DNA of 64,000 nucleotides. It comes from Mangrovihabitans endophyticus. Its GTDB lineage: Bacteria > Actinomycetota > Actinomycetes > Mycobacteriales > Micromonosporaceae. The notes beneath the pieces were generated by a model that had not been told where the DNA came from, made no database searches, and saw nothing but the letters and a program-made list of their open reading frames with translations. Of the stretch, positions 36,027-44,373 are shown piece by piece. Numbering within the stretch: the stretch's first letter is position 1; every line of letters begins with the position of its first letter. The stretch spans positions 93,402-157,401 of the forward strand of contig NZ_BMMX01000014.1 of NCBI RefSeq assembly GCF_014646155.1, given 5' to 3'. The translations under genes were made by a program, and so were the position numbers.

Positions 36027-36439
36027 GGGGCGGATACCGCGGCGTCGTCCCCGTCCTGCATCGCCGTGTCGTCCGGCTCGGAGTCGCCGTGGTCGCGGGC
36101 GAGCATCTCCATGCCGAGTTCCACGTTCAGTGCGGTGCGGATGCCGGGCAGCGACAGCCCGAGCTCGACGAGCGTGATCGCGACCGCCGGGCGCATCCCG
36201 ACGACGAGGGTCTCCGCATCCAGCACCCGGGAGACCGAGGCGATGGTCGCCAGGGTCCGGCCGACGAACGAGTCGACGATGTCCAGCGCGCTGATGTCGA
36301 TGATCACACCACCGCAACCGGTCGCCACGATGCGTTCCGCGAGATCCTCCTGGAGCTGGAGGGCCACCTGGTCCTCCATGTCGATCTGGATGGACACCAG
36401 CAGGGTGTCCCCGATCTTGAGAATGGGCACCCGCTCCAC
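36023..36439 (-). CDS. rsbS: Stressosome scaffold protein RsbS
   Basis: A STAS-domain protein of 138 residues that, with RsbR, builds the stressosome core and holds RsbT inactive. The phosphorylation site Ser57 lies in DIVDSFVGRTL, equivalent to Ser59 of Bacillus subtilis RsbS, and the N-terminus MERVPILKIGDTLLVSIQ is typical. The C-terminal 20 residues are an Asp/Ser-rich extension absent from the Bacillus protein. GTG start, 1 base after the rsbR stop. Confidence 0.93.
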   Translation of the reverse strand: MERVPILKIGDTLLVSIQIDMEDQVALQLQEDLAERIVATGCGGVIIDISALDIVDSFVGRTLATIASVSRVLDAETLVVGMRPAVAITLVELGLSLPGIRTALNVELGMEMLARDHGDSEPDDTAMQDGDDAAVSAP

Positions 36440-36440
36440 G

Positions 36441-37289
36441 TCAGCGCTCCTGCCGCTTCATCCCGGTCAGCTTGAGCACGTGCCGTAGCGCGTCGGCAAG
36501 CGAGGCTTTGGTGGCGATGTCGCCGAACTCGATGCCCAGCGCCACGATGGTCTGCGCGATCTGCGGGCGGATGCCGGAGATGATGCAGTCGGCGCCCATC
36601 AGCCGGGCGGCCACCACGGTCTTCAGGATGTGCTGCGCGACCTGGGTGTCCACCGCTGGGACGCCGGTGATGTCGATGATCGCGTACGGCGAGCCGGTGT
36701 CCACCAGGGTCTGCAGCAGGCGCTCCATGACCACCTGGGCGCGCGCCGAGTCGAGCGTCCCCACCAGGGGAAGCGCTACCACGCCCTCCCACAGGCGGAC
36801 CACCGGCGTGGACAGCTCCAGCAACTGCTCGGCCTGGTCCGCGATCAGCTCTTCGCGCGTACGCACGAAGGAGTCGAAGGTGTGCAACGCGGCCTGATCG
36901 ACGAACGACGAGAAGGCGACATAGTCACGAAGGGTCTCCGGACGCTCGTCGCCGGCGTGGTCCAGCGCGGCGAGCACCGCGTCCTTGAGCGCGAAGACGC
37001 TCACCGCGGTTTCCGTGGCGGTGAAGCCTTGGCGGGCACGGCTGCCGGACAGCTCGGCGAGCAAGGCACGCAGCTCACCGCCCGCACCGTCGGACAGCTC
37101 CGACAACCCGTCGGACAGTGCACCCTGCACGGCATGGTGCAGATCAACGGTCTGGCGGTGCAGCTCCGCGGTGCTCAGCCGACCGCGCAGCGTGCTGCCC
37201 ACCCGTTCCGCCCAGGTCGAGACGATCTCGTCTTCGCGCTCTTTGAGCAGCTCAGCGAAGCGCCCAGCCTCGTCCGAACTCAGCGCCAC
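36441..37289 (-). CDS. rsbR: Stressosome sensor RsbR (RsbRD-type N-terminus)
   Basis: A 282-residue stressosome subunit. The N-terminal region (about 1-150) is an all-helical RsbRD_N-like sensory domain with no haem- or flavin-binding signature. The C-terminal STAS domain (about 160-280) carries ITGVPAVDTQVAQHILK and IRPQIAQTIVALGI. The likely RsbT phosphorylation sites are Thr215 and Thr247, matching the two conserved threonines of Bacillus RsbR proteins. GTG start with a GGGGAGG ribosome-binding site. It is the first gene of the six-gene operon, so the operon promoter lies in the 146-base divergent gap up to 37435. Confidence 0.92.
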   Translation of the reverse strand: MALSSDEAGRFAELLKEREDEIVSTWAERVGSTLRGRLSTAELHRQTVDLHHAVQGALSDGLSELSDGAGGELRALLAELSGSRARQGFTATETAVSVFALKDAVLAALDHAGDERPETLRDYVAFSSFVDQAALHTFDSFVRTREELIADQAEQLLELSTPVVRLWEGVVALPLVGTLDSARAQVVMERLLQTLVDTGSPYAIIDITGVPAVDTQVAQHILKTVVAARLMGADCIISGIRPQIAQTIVALGIEFGDIATKASLADALRHVLKLTGMKRQER

Positions 37290-37435
37290 CGCTGCCTCCC
37301 CGAGGTCATGGGTCCCGTGACGCGCCGGACTCTACCATCGGGAAGAGCCCTTACTTGCCGTTGGCCAACTAAGCCCCGAATCTGCACTCCACCCGGCAGT
37401 TGGAGTACGGTTCTGCTCATAACTGGAGGTCCTGC

Positions 37436-37789
37436 ATGTCACTGACGGTACAAACGGAACAGCGCGCCGACGTGGTCGTGGTGTCGGTGTCCGGTGAGCT
37501 CGACATGGCCACCGCGCCGCAGCTCCAGGACCAGATCAGCGACCTGCTGGAGAAGGGCCGCACGCGGCTGGTCTTCGACCTGTCCGAGGTGTCGTTCTGC
37601 GACTCCACTGGTCTGTCGGTCTTCGTCCGGGCCAAGAACAGCACCGACGATGTCGGCGGCGTGGTGCGCCTGGCTGCTCCGCAGCGCGGCGTGCTGCGGA
37701 TCCTGGAAGTCAGCGGACTGGTCGAGGTGCTGCGCACCTATCCCACCGTCGACGAGGCGGTCACCGCCCAGGAGCCGGCGCTCGACTGA
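37436..37789 (+). CDS. STAS-domain anti-sigma factor antagonist
   Basis: A 117-residue single-domain STAS protein of the RsbV/SpoIIAA type. The phosphorylation site is Ser57 in FCDSTGLSVFVRA, and SGELDMATAPQL is the usual N-terminal strand-helix. The ATG at 37436 has TGGAGG 7 bases upstream. It is transcribed divergently from the stressosome operon and is its most likely downstream antagonist, released by the phosphatases encoded there. A UUCG-loop hairpin follows. No sigma factor or RsbW gene adjoins it. Confidence 0.9.
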   Translation: MSLTVQTEQRADVVVVSVSGELDMATAPQLQDQISDLLEKGRTRLVFDLSEVSFCDSTGLSVFVRAKNSTDDVGGVVRLAAPQRGVLRILEVSGLVEVLRTYPTVDEAVTAQEPALD

Positions 37790-37808
37790 GCGACGCACAT
37801 CGATGATT

Positions 37809-37830
37809 CCTGGCACCTTCGGGTGCCGGG
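37809..37830 (+). terminator. UUCG-tetraloop hairpin between the STAS gene and mscL
   Basis: CCTGGCACC (37809-37817) pairs with GGTGCCGGG (37822-37830), nine pairs including one U-G, closed by the very stable UUCG tetraloop at 37818-37821. It starts 20 bases after the STAS stop. There is no U-tract, as is common in actinobacteria. Confidence 0.6.
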
Positions 37831-37929
37831 CCACTCTCCCCTGACTTGTTCCGGTCGGCGTAGTTTGTCGCAGACCGGCAGTGGGAATCTGCTGCCGACA
37901 TCCCTTCGGTCTGGTGCAGGAGAGTGGTC

Positions 37930-38379
37930 GTGAATTCCATGTTCAAGGGCTTCAAGGACTTCATCATGCGGGGCAACGTTGTCGACCTCGCCGTCGGCAT
38001 CGTGATCGGTGCCGCGTTCACCGCAGTCGTCACGGCCTTCACCGACGCCTTCCTCAAGCCTCTGATCCAGTTGATGGGCGGGGGCAGTGGGCAGCAGAAA
38101 GGCGTATGGACGGTGAACGGCGTGGAGTTCGACTACGCCACCTTCATCAACGCGGTCATCACCTTCCTGCTGACCGCTGCGGTGCTCTACTTCCTGGTCG
38201 TCTACCCGCTGAACAAGCTGGCCGAGCGGCGCAAGCGGGGCGAAGAGCCGCCGCCCGCCGCACCCAGCGAGGACATCAAGCTGCTCACCGAGATCCGCGA
38301 CGCGCTGATCCGCCAGCAGGTGCCGCCGGGCGCCGCGAACGACCTGCTCGGCCGCGGCCAGCAGCCGCCGCGCTCCTGA
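37930..38379 (+). CDS. mscL: Large-conductance mechanosensitive channel MscL
   Basis: Forms a pentameric channel that opens under membrane tension to relieve osmotic downshock. It has 149 residues. The N-terminal FKGFKDFIMRGNVVDLAVGIVIGAAF (in parts: FKDFIMRGNVVDLAVG, then IGAAFTAVV) is the first helix of MscL; the second helix lies at about residues 75-97; a charged cytoplasmic helix with EIRDALIRQQ closes the protein. The GTG at 37930 is preferred because the AGGAG site lies 7 bases upstream, while the GTG at 37924 is too close. The Pro/Ala linker (about 105-118) is longer than in E. coli. Confidence 0.95.
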   Translation: MNSMFKGFKDFIMRGNVVDLAVGIVIGAAFTAVVTAFTDAFLKPLIQLMGGGSGQQKGVWTVNGVEFDYATFINAVITFLLTAAVLYFLVVYPLNKLAERRKRGEEPPPAAPSEDIKLLTEIRDALIRQQVPPGAANDLLGRGQQPPRS

Positions 38380-38411
38380 CCGATTTTTCAGCTAGAGAAA
38401 GATCAACCCCA

Positions 38412-38450
38412 CCCGGCACTGTTCGAACACACGTTCGATACAGTGCCGGG
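38412..38450 (+). promoter_or_regulatory. LexA-type SOS box within a long palindrome
   Basis: Bases 38423-38438 read TCGAAC-ACAC-GTTCGA, a perfect match to the actinobacterial/mycobacterial SOS box TCGAAC-N4-GTTCGA. Flanking arms CCCGGCACTGT (38412-38422) and ACAGTGCCGGG (38440-38450) are exact inverted repeats, so the whole is a near-perfect 39-base palindrome. TACAGT (38439-38444) fits the -10 pattern TAnnnT and ends 6 bases before the ATG at 38451, so the transcript would be nearly or fully leaderless. LexA bound here would cover the promoter. Confidence 0.8.
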
Positions 38451-38684
38451 ATGGAACAGCGTAAGCACTGGTGGAACGGCAGATGGGGACGCGCCGCGCG
38501 AAAGGATGTCTATCTCCGCGCGAGCGGCGATCAGTGGTATGTCGAACAGCGCGCCGGCGGCTCCGACGGGGTCTCGCACTTCTTCGAGTACGACTCCGAG
38601 GAGGCCGCACTGGACACCGTGCGCGCGCTGCTGGCCGGGCCGGACGAGTGGCGCGAGCTCTCGGTCCGCCCTCGCCCCCGATGA
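38451..38684 (+). CDS. Small protein under a predicted SOS promoter, unknown function
   Basis: A 77-residue soluble protein beginning MEQRKHWWNGRWGRAARKD. The N-terminal 20 residues are basic and rich in Trp. The middle (DQWYVEQRAGG, FFEYDSEEAALDTVRALL) suggests a compact alpha/beta fold. No cysteine, signal peptide or membrane segment. Its start codon directly follows the SOS palindrome, leaving no ribosome-binding site, which fits leaderless translation. The codon bias (GC at third positions) supports real coding. I do not recognise a family of known function; control by LexA suggests a DNA-damage role. The basic, Trp-rich start could bind nucleic acid or membrane, but that is a guess. Confidence 0.72.
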   Translation: MEQRKHWWNGRWGRAARKDVYLRASGDQWYVEQRAGGSDGVSHFFEYDSEEAALDTVRALLAGPDEWRELSVRPRPR

Positions 38685-38704
38685 GGCCCCCGCCCCCGAT
38701 GAGA

Positions 38705-38748
38705 CCCACGTCCCGATGACCCACGTCCCGATGACCACGCCCCGATGA
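38705..38748. repeat. 15-base tandem repeat between convergent genes
   Basis: Two perfect copies of CCCACGTCCCGATGA (38705-38719 and 38720-38734) and one near copy (38735-38748) follow the stop of the 77-residue gene. Looser CCCCCGATGAG copies precede them around 38685-38704. It lies just before the end of the convergent zinc-finger protein gene; function unknown. Confidence 0.75.
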
Positions 38749-38755
38749 GTGGGCG

Positions 38756-39661
38756 CTACGCGGCGCGCCGACCGTCCCGGCGTGCGCTGAGCGGACCCCG
38801 CCGCCGCGACACCAGCCGCAACTTCGGCACCGCGGATGTGTCGTCGTCGGCGACCGGTTCCGGGAAGCTCGCCCGCCAGGGTGCGGCGATCCGCCTCCCG
38901 GGTGGACGCGCCGAGTCCGGCGCCACCCGCGCCAGCGCCACCACGAGCAGATATCCCATCACCAGGAATCCGTGACTGATCAGCCGTGTGCCGTTCACCC
39001 GGTGCGCGGTGAGGTCGTTGAGCGACAGCAGCACCAGCGTCCCGACGAAGACGGTGAGCGTCGGCACCAGCGCCGACGGCCGACCGCGGCGCAACGCGAG
39101 GAAGAGATAACCGGCGCCGACGGCGACATTCCACGCCGCGGACTCATGCCACAGGTGGCCACGGGCGGCGTCCATGCCGTCGTGTATCTGCCCGCCACCC
39201 CCACCGGTGCCGATCTGCGTCAGGCCGAGCACCAGTTGCGCCGTACCCACGACGGCGAGAGCGACGTAAAGCGCCGCGGCGAGTTGCGCACGACTCGGCC
39301 TCCGGAGCGCGTACCGCCACCGCGTCACCGCGCCGAGCGGTATCCGCGCGACCATCGCGCCGAGCGGTATCCGCGCGACCATCGCGCCGAAGCGCCGGAG
39401 GCGGCCGTCGGCTCCGCCGGACGAGGGCCGTGTGCCGCGTCCGGTGTCCGCGGGCAACGCGGCGAGCACCGCGGCACTCAGGTCCGGCATGTCCGCGACG
39501 GCCCCGGTGCGCGTCAGCCGATTGACCATGGCCGCGCGATCCAGCCACGTCCGGCAGGCGGCGCAGCCGGCCAAATGCTCATCGACCAGCGGCCGGTCGG
39601 CCGGGTCGTCCTCGGAGTCCAACTGCGCGGACAGCATCTCGCGCCACCGATCACACGCCAT
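38756..39661 (-). CDS. Zinc-finger anti-sigma-like membrane protein
   Basis: A 301-residue protein. Residues 1-40 are an anti-sigma zinc finger (CDRWREMLSAQLD then HLAGCAACRTW, with the H-x3-C-x2-C core). Four to five hydrophobic segments occupy about 125-260, and the last 40 residues are basic and cytoplasmic. This layout resembles ECF-sigma regulators that sit in the membrane, but no sigma factor gene adjoins it. A perfect 27-base duplication (39331-39357 and 39358-39384) gives a repeated GAMVARIPL segment just before the first helix. ATG start at 39661 with a fair upstream purine stretch. Confidence 0.75.
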   Translation of the reverse strand: MACDRWREMLSAQLDSEDDPADRPLVDEHLAGCAACRTWLDRAAMVNRLTRTGAVADMPDLSAAVLAALPADTGRGTRPSSGGADGRLRRFGAMVARIPLGAMVARIPLGAVTRWRYALRRPSRAQLAAALYVALAVVGTAQLVLGLTQIGTGGGGGQIHDGMDAARGHLWHESAAWNVAVGAGYLFLALRRGRPSALVPTLTVFVGTLVLLSLNDLTAHRVNGTRLISHGFLVMGYLLVVALARVAPDSARPPGRRIAAPWRASFPEPVADDDTSAVPKLRLVSRRRGPLSARRDGRRAA

Positions 39662-39734
39662 AACCCGGTAGTCGCGCCGGAGCGGCGTTTGGTTCCCGCC
39701 TCCGCCGGATCGCGCCGGACGGCCGTCGCCCCGG

Positions 39735-40352
39735 TCAGCCGGGGGGCCGCTGATGGTCGCCGGTGTTGCCCATGAGGCGTTTGCGTTCCCGGTACGCCCG
39801 CAGGTTGGCCGTGTTACCGCAGGTGCTCACGTCGTGCCAGACCCCGCTGTTGTTCCGGGACGTGTCGAAGAAGGCTGCCCGGCAATCGACGTTGTGACAG
39901 AGCTTGAGGCGCGACCACAGGCCGGCCTGCTGGGCGAGCAGCGCTTCGGCCCACAGCGCCGACGCCAGCCACCGGGTACCGCGTCCCGCGGGCACCATCC
40001 GCACCCAGCCGTCCGCACCGGGCACCAGGCTGACCGGCACATCGGCCGGCGGCAGCGCACCCCCGCCGATCGCCTGCCGGCCACCCGCCGCGATCACCGT
40101 TTCGAAGGTGGTCCGCAGCCGACGCAACGATCGCATGTCGGTGGAGGACAGCAGCAGCGTCGGCGCGGGCAGGCCGGTGAACCGCGACCAGACGGCCAGC
40201 GCGTCGGTCAGCCAGTGCTGCGCATCGTCCGGCGTGGCGAGCAGGTCCGAGCCGTACGTGACGGTGGCGCGCGTGTTCAGCAACTCCTGAACCAGCCCGA
40301 GGCCAGCCGGCGCCTCGCGGACACCATGCCGTGCGCTGGCCTTCCATGACAT
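39735..40352 (-). CDS. CGNR zinc-finger protein (ABATE/CGNR family regulator)
   Basis: A 205-residue putative stress-responsive transcriptional regulator. The N-terminal ABATE-like region (about 15-150) includes LVQELLNTRAT and SLRRLRTTFETVIAA. The C-terminal zinc finger (about 155-200) reads CHNVDCRAAFFDTSRN then STCGNTANLRAYRERK, which contains the defining CGN-R motif and four Cys/His ligands. The ATG at 40352 gives the usual length. Its effector and targets are unknown. It lies next to a TetR gene, but each seems to be its own unit. Confidence 0.82.
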   Translation of the reverse strand: MSWKASARHGVREAPAGLGLVQELLNTRATVTYGSDLLATPDDAQHWLTDALAVWSRFTGLPAPTLLLSSTDMRSLRRLRTTFETVIAAGGRQAIGGGALPPADVPVSLVPGADGWVRMVPAGRGTRWLASALWAEALLAQQAGLWSRLKLCHNVDCRAAFFDTSRNNSGVWHDVSTCGNTANLRAYRERKRLMGNTGDHQRPPG

Positions 40353-40429
40353 AGCCGAAGGGTACTTGACTCTTTTACAGGCCAGCATCCGCCTACCGTT
40401 TGACCTGTGCATATGCGGAAAGCAATCGA

Positions 40430-40879
40430 TCAAACACTAACCGCCGCGGTGGCGCGGGCGCGGAGCAGCAGGCCGAGCGCGAGCGCGGTGCGCTTCTGCG
40501 CATCGGTGGCATCGTCGAGAATCCGCAGTGCCCGGGACGTCTCCTCGGCCACCTCCGAGTCCACCGGCGCCCGCTCGACCATGGCCAGGAACAGCAGGCC
40601 AAGCCCGTGTCCGTCGGCGAGCACCCGCTCGACCGCATCCGGCGGCGCGCCCCGGGAGGTGACCTCGGCCAGCGCGGCGACGTCCTGGTCGATGTGCCGG
40701 CGCAGGGCAGCTAGGTAGAGCCCGCGCTTGTTGCCGAAGGTCTTATACATGCTTCCGCGATGCACGCCGAGGTGGGTCACCATGTCATCCACGGACGTCC
40801 CGTCGTAGCTGCGCCGCGAGAACAACTCAACGGCCGACCGGACGACCTGATCCTCATCAAACCCCCGTGGTCTACCCAT
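40430..40879 (-). CDS. TetR/AcrR family regulator, short
   Basis: A 149-residue repressor-type protein. The N-terminal helix-turn-helix (about 3-50) is canonical: FDEDQVVRSAVELFSRRSYDGTSVDDMVTHLGVHRGSMYKTFGNK (in parts: AVELFSRRSYDGTSVDDM, LGVHRGSMYKTFGNKRGLY). The ligand-binding part is shorter than the usual 130-150 residues, ending ALALGLLLRARAT. The GTG/ATG at 40888 is an alternative start. It is divergent from the L,D-transpeptidase gene, 92 bases away, and may control it. No frameshift is seen near the end, so the short length seems genuine. Confidence 0.83.
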   Translation of the reverse strand: MGRPRGFDEDQVVRSAVELFSRRSYDGTSVDDMVTHLGVHRGSMYKTFGNKRGLYLAALRRHIDQDVAALAEVTSRGAPPDAVERVLADGHGLGLLFLAMVERAPVDSEVAEETSRALRILDDATDAQKRTALALGLLLRARATAAVSV

Positions 40880-40971
40880 ATCGGCCACGGTAGAACGACC
40901 GTTCCGCGAAAGCGATCATCGCCGCGCCGAGGCCACCGCTGAGGTGGACGCGCCCAGGTAGCGTATTCGGG

Positions 40972-41823
40972 ATGATGCGGAGGATCTTCATGTGCGCGAC
41001 GGCGGCAGCGACCCTGGCGCTGGCCACCGCCTGCAACCCCGGCGACGACGGGACCGACGCGGCCGCGCCGGCACCCACCGTCACCACTGCGGCCCCGCCG
41101 TCCGCCGCACCCGCATCCACCGCGCCCCCGACGACGCCGCCGTCGTCGTCCGCCGCGACATCGGCCACCGCGCCCCCGACGACACCGTCGGCGGCGGCAA
41201 GCGAGCCGAGCAGCAGCCCGGCCAAGCCCGAGCCGCTCAAGGTCGGCGCGAAGGGCACCGAGGTCCGCGCGCTGCAACAACGCCTCACCGAACTGGGCTA
41301 CTGGAACGGCAAGGCCGACGGGGTCTTCGGATCGGTCACCCAGCAGGCCGTGTACGCGCTGCAGAAGGCGGCCGGCCTGAGCCGCGACGGCGTGGTGGGC
41401 CCGAAGACCAGCAAGGCGCTCGACAAGGGCGTACGACCGAGCGCGAAGAGCGACGACGGCTACGTGATCGAGATCAGCAAGAAGCGGCAACTGCTCATGC
41501 TCGTCAAGGACGGCACGGTGCAGCAGGTGTTCAACACCTCCACCGGATCCTACGAGCACTACGAATCGGAGGGCGCGACGCACATCGCGGCCACCCCGAG
41601 CGGGAAGTTCAGCGTGTCCCGGCAGATCGACGGGTGGCGGAACGCCCCGCTCGGCATGCTGTGGCGCCCGAAATACTTCAACGGGGGCATCGCGGTGCAC
41701 GGCGCGAACAGCGTCCCGCCCTACCCGGCCTCGCACGGCTGCGCTCGCCTGTCGATCGCGGCGACCAACTACCTCTGGACCCACGACAAGATCCCGCTGA
41801 AGACAAAGGTCTGGGTCTACTAG
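40972..41823 (+). CDS. L,D-transpeptidase lipoprotein with peptidoglycan-binding domain
   Basis: A 283-residue cell-wall enzyme. The signal peptide ends with the lipobox LATAC (Cys21), predicting a membrane-anchored lipoprotein. A Thr/Pro/Ser linker (about 25-85) leads to a PG-binding domain (about 88-150, GTEVRALQQRLTELGYW) and a YkuD catalytic domain (about 165-283). The catalytic motif HGANSVPPYPASHGCARLS contains Cys257. It would form 3-3 cross-links in peptidoglycan. ATG at 40972 (ATGATG). The stop lies 2 bases from the convergent sthA stop. Confidence 0.9.
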   Translation: MMRRIFMCATAAATLALATACNPGDDGTDAAAPAPTVTTAAPPSAAPASTAPPTTPPSSSAATSATAPPTTPSAAASEPSSSPAKPEPLKVGAKGTEVRALQQRLTELGYWNGKADGVFGSVTQQAVYALQKAAGLSRDGVVGPKTSKALDKGVRPSAKSDDGYVIEISKKRQLLMLVKDGTVQQVFNTSTGSYEHYESEGATHIAATPSGKFSVSRQIDGWRNAPLGMLWRPKYFNGGIAVHGANSVPPYPASHGCARLSIAATNYLWTHDKIPLKTKVWVY

Positions 41824-41825
41824 GG

Positions 41826-43229
41826 TCAGCCGTCGATGCGGACGATGTTGCGGATCTTGTTCGAGGCGTCCAGGGCCGCCACCTTGTACGCCTCCGCCAG
41901 CGTCGGATAGTTGAAGACCGCGTCCACCAGGTATTCCACCGTGCCGCCGCACCCCATGACTGCTTGCCCGATGTGCACGATCTCGGTGGCGCCCGTGCCG
42001 AAGACGTGCACCCCGAGGAGCCGGCCGTCGCCCGGTGAGACCAACAGCTTCAGCATGCCGTACGAATCGCCGACGATCTGACCACGCGCCAGCTCGCGAT
42101 AGCGGGCGATGCCCACCTCGAACGGCGTCGACGCCTCGGTCAGCTCGTCCTCGGTCTTCCCGACGAAACTGATCTCCGGAATGGTGTAGATGCCGATCGG
42201 CTGCAACGAGTGCATCTCGCGCTGGGGTTCGCCGCAGGCGTGGTGCGCGGCGAGCCGGCCCTGCTCCATCGACGTCGAGGCGAGCGCCGGGAAACCGATC
42301 ACGTCGCCGACCGCGTAGATGTTCTCCACCGCGGTCCGGTAGTTCGCGTCGACCGTGATCCGGCCTCGACGGTCCGCCTCCAGGCCGGCCGCTTCCAGAG
42401 CCAGATCGTCGGTCTGCCCCTGCCGCCCGGCCGAATACATCACGGTGTCCGCGACGATCTTCTTGCCGCTCTTCAGAATGCACAGCGCGGCGGTCTGGTG
42501 CCGCTCGACCGCCGCGACCTCCTCGCCGAAGCGGAAGGTGACGCTGAGATCGCGCAGGTGATATTTCAACGACTCGACGATCTCCTCGTCGCAGAAGTCG
42601 AGCATCTTCTCCCGGCGCTCGACCACTGTCACCTTGGTGCCGAGCGCGGCGAACATCGACGCGTACTCCATGCCGATCACCCCGGCGCCGACCACCACCA
42701 TGCTGCGCGGCACGGCGTTCAGGTTGATCACGCCGTCGGAGTCGACGATGGTCCGGTCGTCGAAGTCCACGCTGTCCGGGCGGGCCGGCCGGGTGCCGGC
42801 GGCGATGATGATCCGGTCCGCAGTGATCTTGCTTTCCCGGCCGGAGCCGCCGTCCACCCAGATCGCATGGGCATCCGCGAACCGTCCGGTCCCGGTGATC
42901 ATCGAGATCCGGTTGCGCGCGAGCTGATTGCGGATGACGTCGGTCTGCCGGCTGATCACGTGCTGGGTGCGGGCCGCCAGGTCGCTGACGGTGATCTCCT
43001 CCTTGACCCGGTAGCTGCTGCCGTACAGGTCACGCTGATTCAGGCCGGTGAGGTACAGCACCGCCTCGCGGAGGGTCTTCGACGGCACGGTGCCGGTGTT
43101 GATGCAGACGCCACCGATCATGTCCCGGCGATCGACGATGCCGACCCGGCGGCCGAGCTTGGACGCGGCAATGGCAGCTCTCTGGCCGCTGGGCCCGGAG
43201 CCCAGGACCAACAGGTCGTAGTCATACAC
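41826..43229 (-). CDS. sthA: Soluble pyridine nucleotide transhydrogenase (SthA type)
   Basis: A 467-residue FAD protein of the dihydrolipoamide-dehydrogenase fold that moves hydride between NADPH and NAD+. The FAD site is [13 protein letters not shown] and the NAD(P) site [13 protein letters not shown]. In the active-site region [18 protein letters not shown] only the first Cys of the usual C-x4-C pair is present, which marks SthA-type proteins and rules out a disulfide reductase. The C-terminal dimer domain includes [13 protein letters not shown] and [17 protein letters not shown] at 43229 with GAGG upstream is preferred over the 43271 start. Confidence 0.88.
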   Translation of the reverse strand: MYDYDLLVLGSGPSGQRAAIAASKLGRRVGIVDRRDMIGGVCINTGTVPSKTLREAVLYLTGLNQRDLYGSSYRVKEEITVSDLAARTQHVISRQTDVIRNQLARNRISMITGTGRFADAHAIWVDGGSGRESKITADRIIIAAGTRPARPDSVDFDDRTIVDSDGVINLNAVPRSMVVVGAGVIGMEYASMFAALGTKVTVVERREKMLDFCDEEIVESLKYHLRDLSVTFRFGEEVAAVERHQTAALCILKSGKKIVADTVMYSAGRQGQTDDLALEAAGLEADRRGRITVDANYRTAVENIYAVGDVIGFPALASTSMEQGRLAAHHACGEPQREMHSLQPIGIYTIPEISFVGKTEDELTEASTPFEVGIARYRELARGQIVGDSYGMLKLLVSPGDGRLLGVHVFGTGATEIVHIGQAVMGCGGTVEYLVDAVFNYPTLAEAYKVAALDASNKIRNIVRIDG

Positions 43230-43329
43230 GCGCTCAGCCTCGCAAGACTCGGCCGTACGCGCCACGGCCACATTTCGCGCAAACCCGGATCTGTGCCCCA
43301 GGCCGCGCCGATTCGTCTCCGCGTACGGG

Positions 43330-44373
43330 TCAGCCCGCGACCGCCGCGTCGTCCAACACCACCGGCACCGGGCGCAACTCGACGCGCACCGCCGTGCCGG
43401 GCGTCAGCGCCGCCAGCCGTTCCCCGGGGACCTGGGCGACCACCACCGTGTCGCCCAGCCGAACGCTCACCCGGCTTGTCGCACCCAGGAAGCTCGCCGA
43501 CTGCACGCGCCCCGGCCCGGCCGGGTCCGGCACCACGTCAATCGACTCGGGCCGCACCAGTGCGGTGCCCGCGGTCGCCGTCGACGAGCCGACCAGGGGC
43601 AGCGTCGCGCCGAGCACGGTGACCGAGTCGCCCGCCACGGTGCCGGGGAGCCGGTTGGACAAGCCCACAAAGTCGGCCACGAAGCTGGTTGCCGGGCGGC
43701 GATAGACCTCCGACGGCGCGTCCAACTGCTCCAGTCGGCCCTCCCGCATCACGCCGACCCGGTCGGCCACCGCCAGCGCCTCCTCCTGGTCGTGGGTGAC
43801 CAGGAGGGTGGTGGTGCCGACCTCGGACTGGATGCGCTTGATCTCGTCGCGCAGTTGCACCCGAACCTTGGCGTCCAGCGCCGACAGCGGCTCGTCCAGC
43901 AGCAACACCTGCGGCTGGATGGCCAGCGCACGGGCCAGCGCCACTCGCTGCTGCTGCCCGCCGGAGAGCTGATGCGGATAGCGACCGGAGTGCGCCGAGA
44001 TGCCCACCAGGTCGAGCATGTCGGCGGCCCGGGAGCGCTCCGCCGCACGCTTGCGCAGCCGCAACCCGAACTGCACGTTCTCCAGGGCGGTCAGGTGCGG
44101 GAAGAGGCTGTACGCCTGGAACACCATGCCCATGTCACGCCGGTTGGCCGGCATGCCGGTGATGTCCCGGCCGCCCACCAGCACCCGGCCGCTGTCCGCG
44201 TCCTCCAGCCCGGCCAGAACCCGCAGCGCGGTGGTCTTGCCGCACCCGGACGGTCCCAGCAATGCGACCATCTCACCGGGCGCGAGCGACAGATCCAAAC
44301 CGTCCAACGCGTGCACCGCGCCGAACGTGCGGCGCAGATCCTCCAGTTGGACGGCGACGCCCGATTCGGTCAC
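43330..44373 (-). CDS. ABC importer ATPase (spermidine/iron/phosphonate class)
   Basis: A 347-residue ATP-hydrolysing subunit. Walker [14 protein letters not shown]-loop [10 protein letters not shown], signature [15 protein letters not shown], Walker [13 protein letters not shown] and the H-loop VTHDQEEAL are all present. The C-terminal about 100 residues form a TOBE-type regulatory domain (LVRPESIDV). Its GTG overlaps the permease stop as GTGA. It is the last gene of a binding protein-permease-permease-ATPase operon. Confidence 0.9.
   Translation of the reverse strand: MTESGVAVQLEDLRRTFGAVHALDGLDLSLAPGEMVALLGPSGCGKTTALRVLAGLEDADSGRVLVGGRDITGMPANRRDMGMVFQAYSLFPHLTALENVQFGLRLRKRAAERSRAADMLDLVGISAHSGRYPHQLSGGQQQRVALARALAIQPQVLLLDEPLSALDAKVRVQLRDEIKRIQSEVGTTTLLVTHDQEEALAVADRVGVMREGRLEQLDAPSEVYRRPATSFVADFVGLSNRLPGTVAGDSVTVLGATLPLVGSSTATAGTALVRPESIDVVPDPAGPGRVQSASFLGATSRVSVRLGDTVVVAQVPGERLAALTPGTAVRVELRPVPVVLDDAAVAG

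Noticed and set aside
37881..38450. Long upstream extension of the 77-residue gene overlapping mscL
   Set aside because: The extension is out of frame with mscL and gives low-complexity residues; the real start is the ATG at 38451 behind the SOS palindrome.
41826..43229. Dihydrolipoamide dehydrogenase or mycothione reductase
   Set aside because: The second redox cysteine is missing in [13 protein letters not shown], which fits SthA-type transhydrogenase instead.
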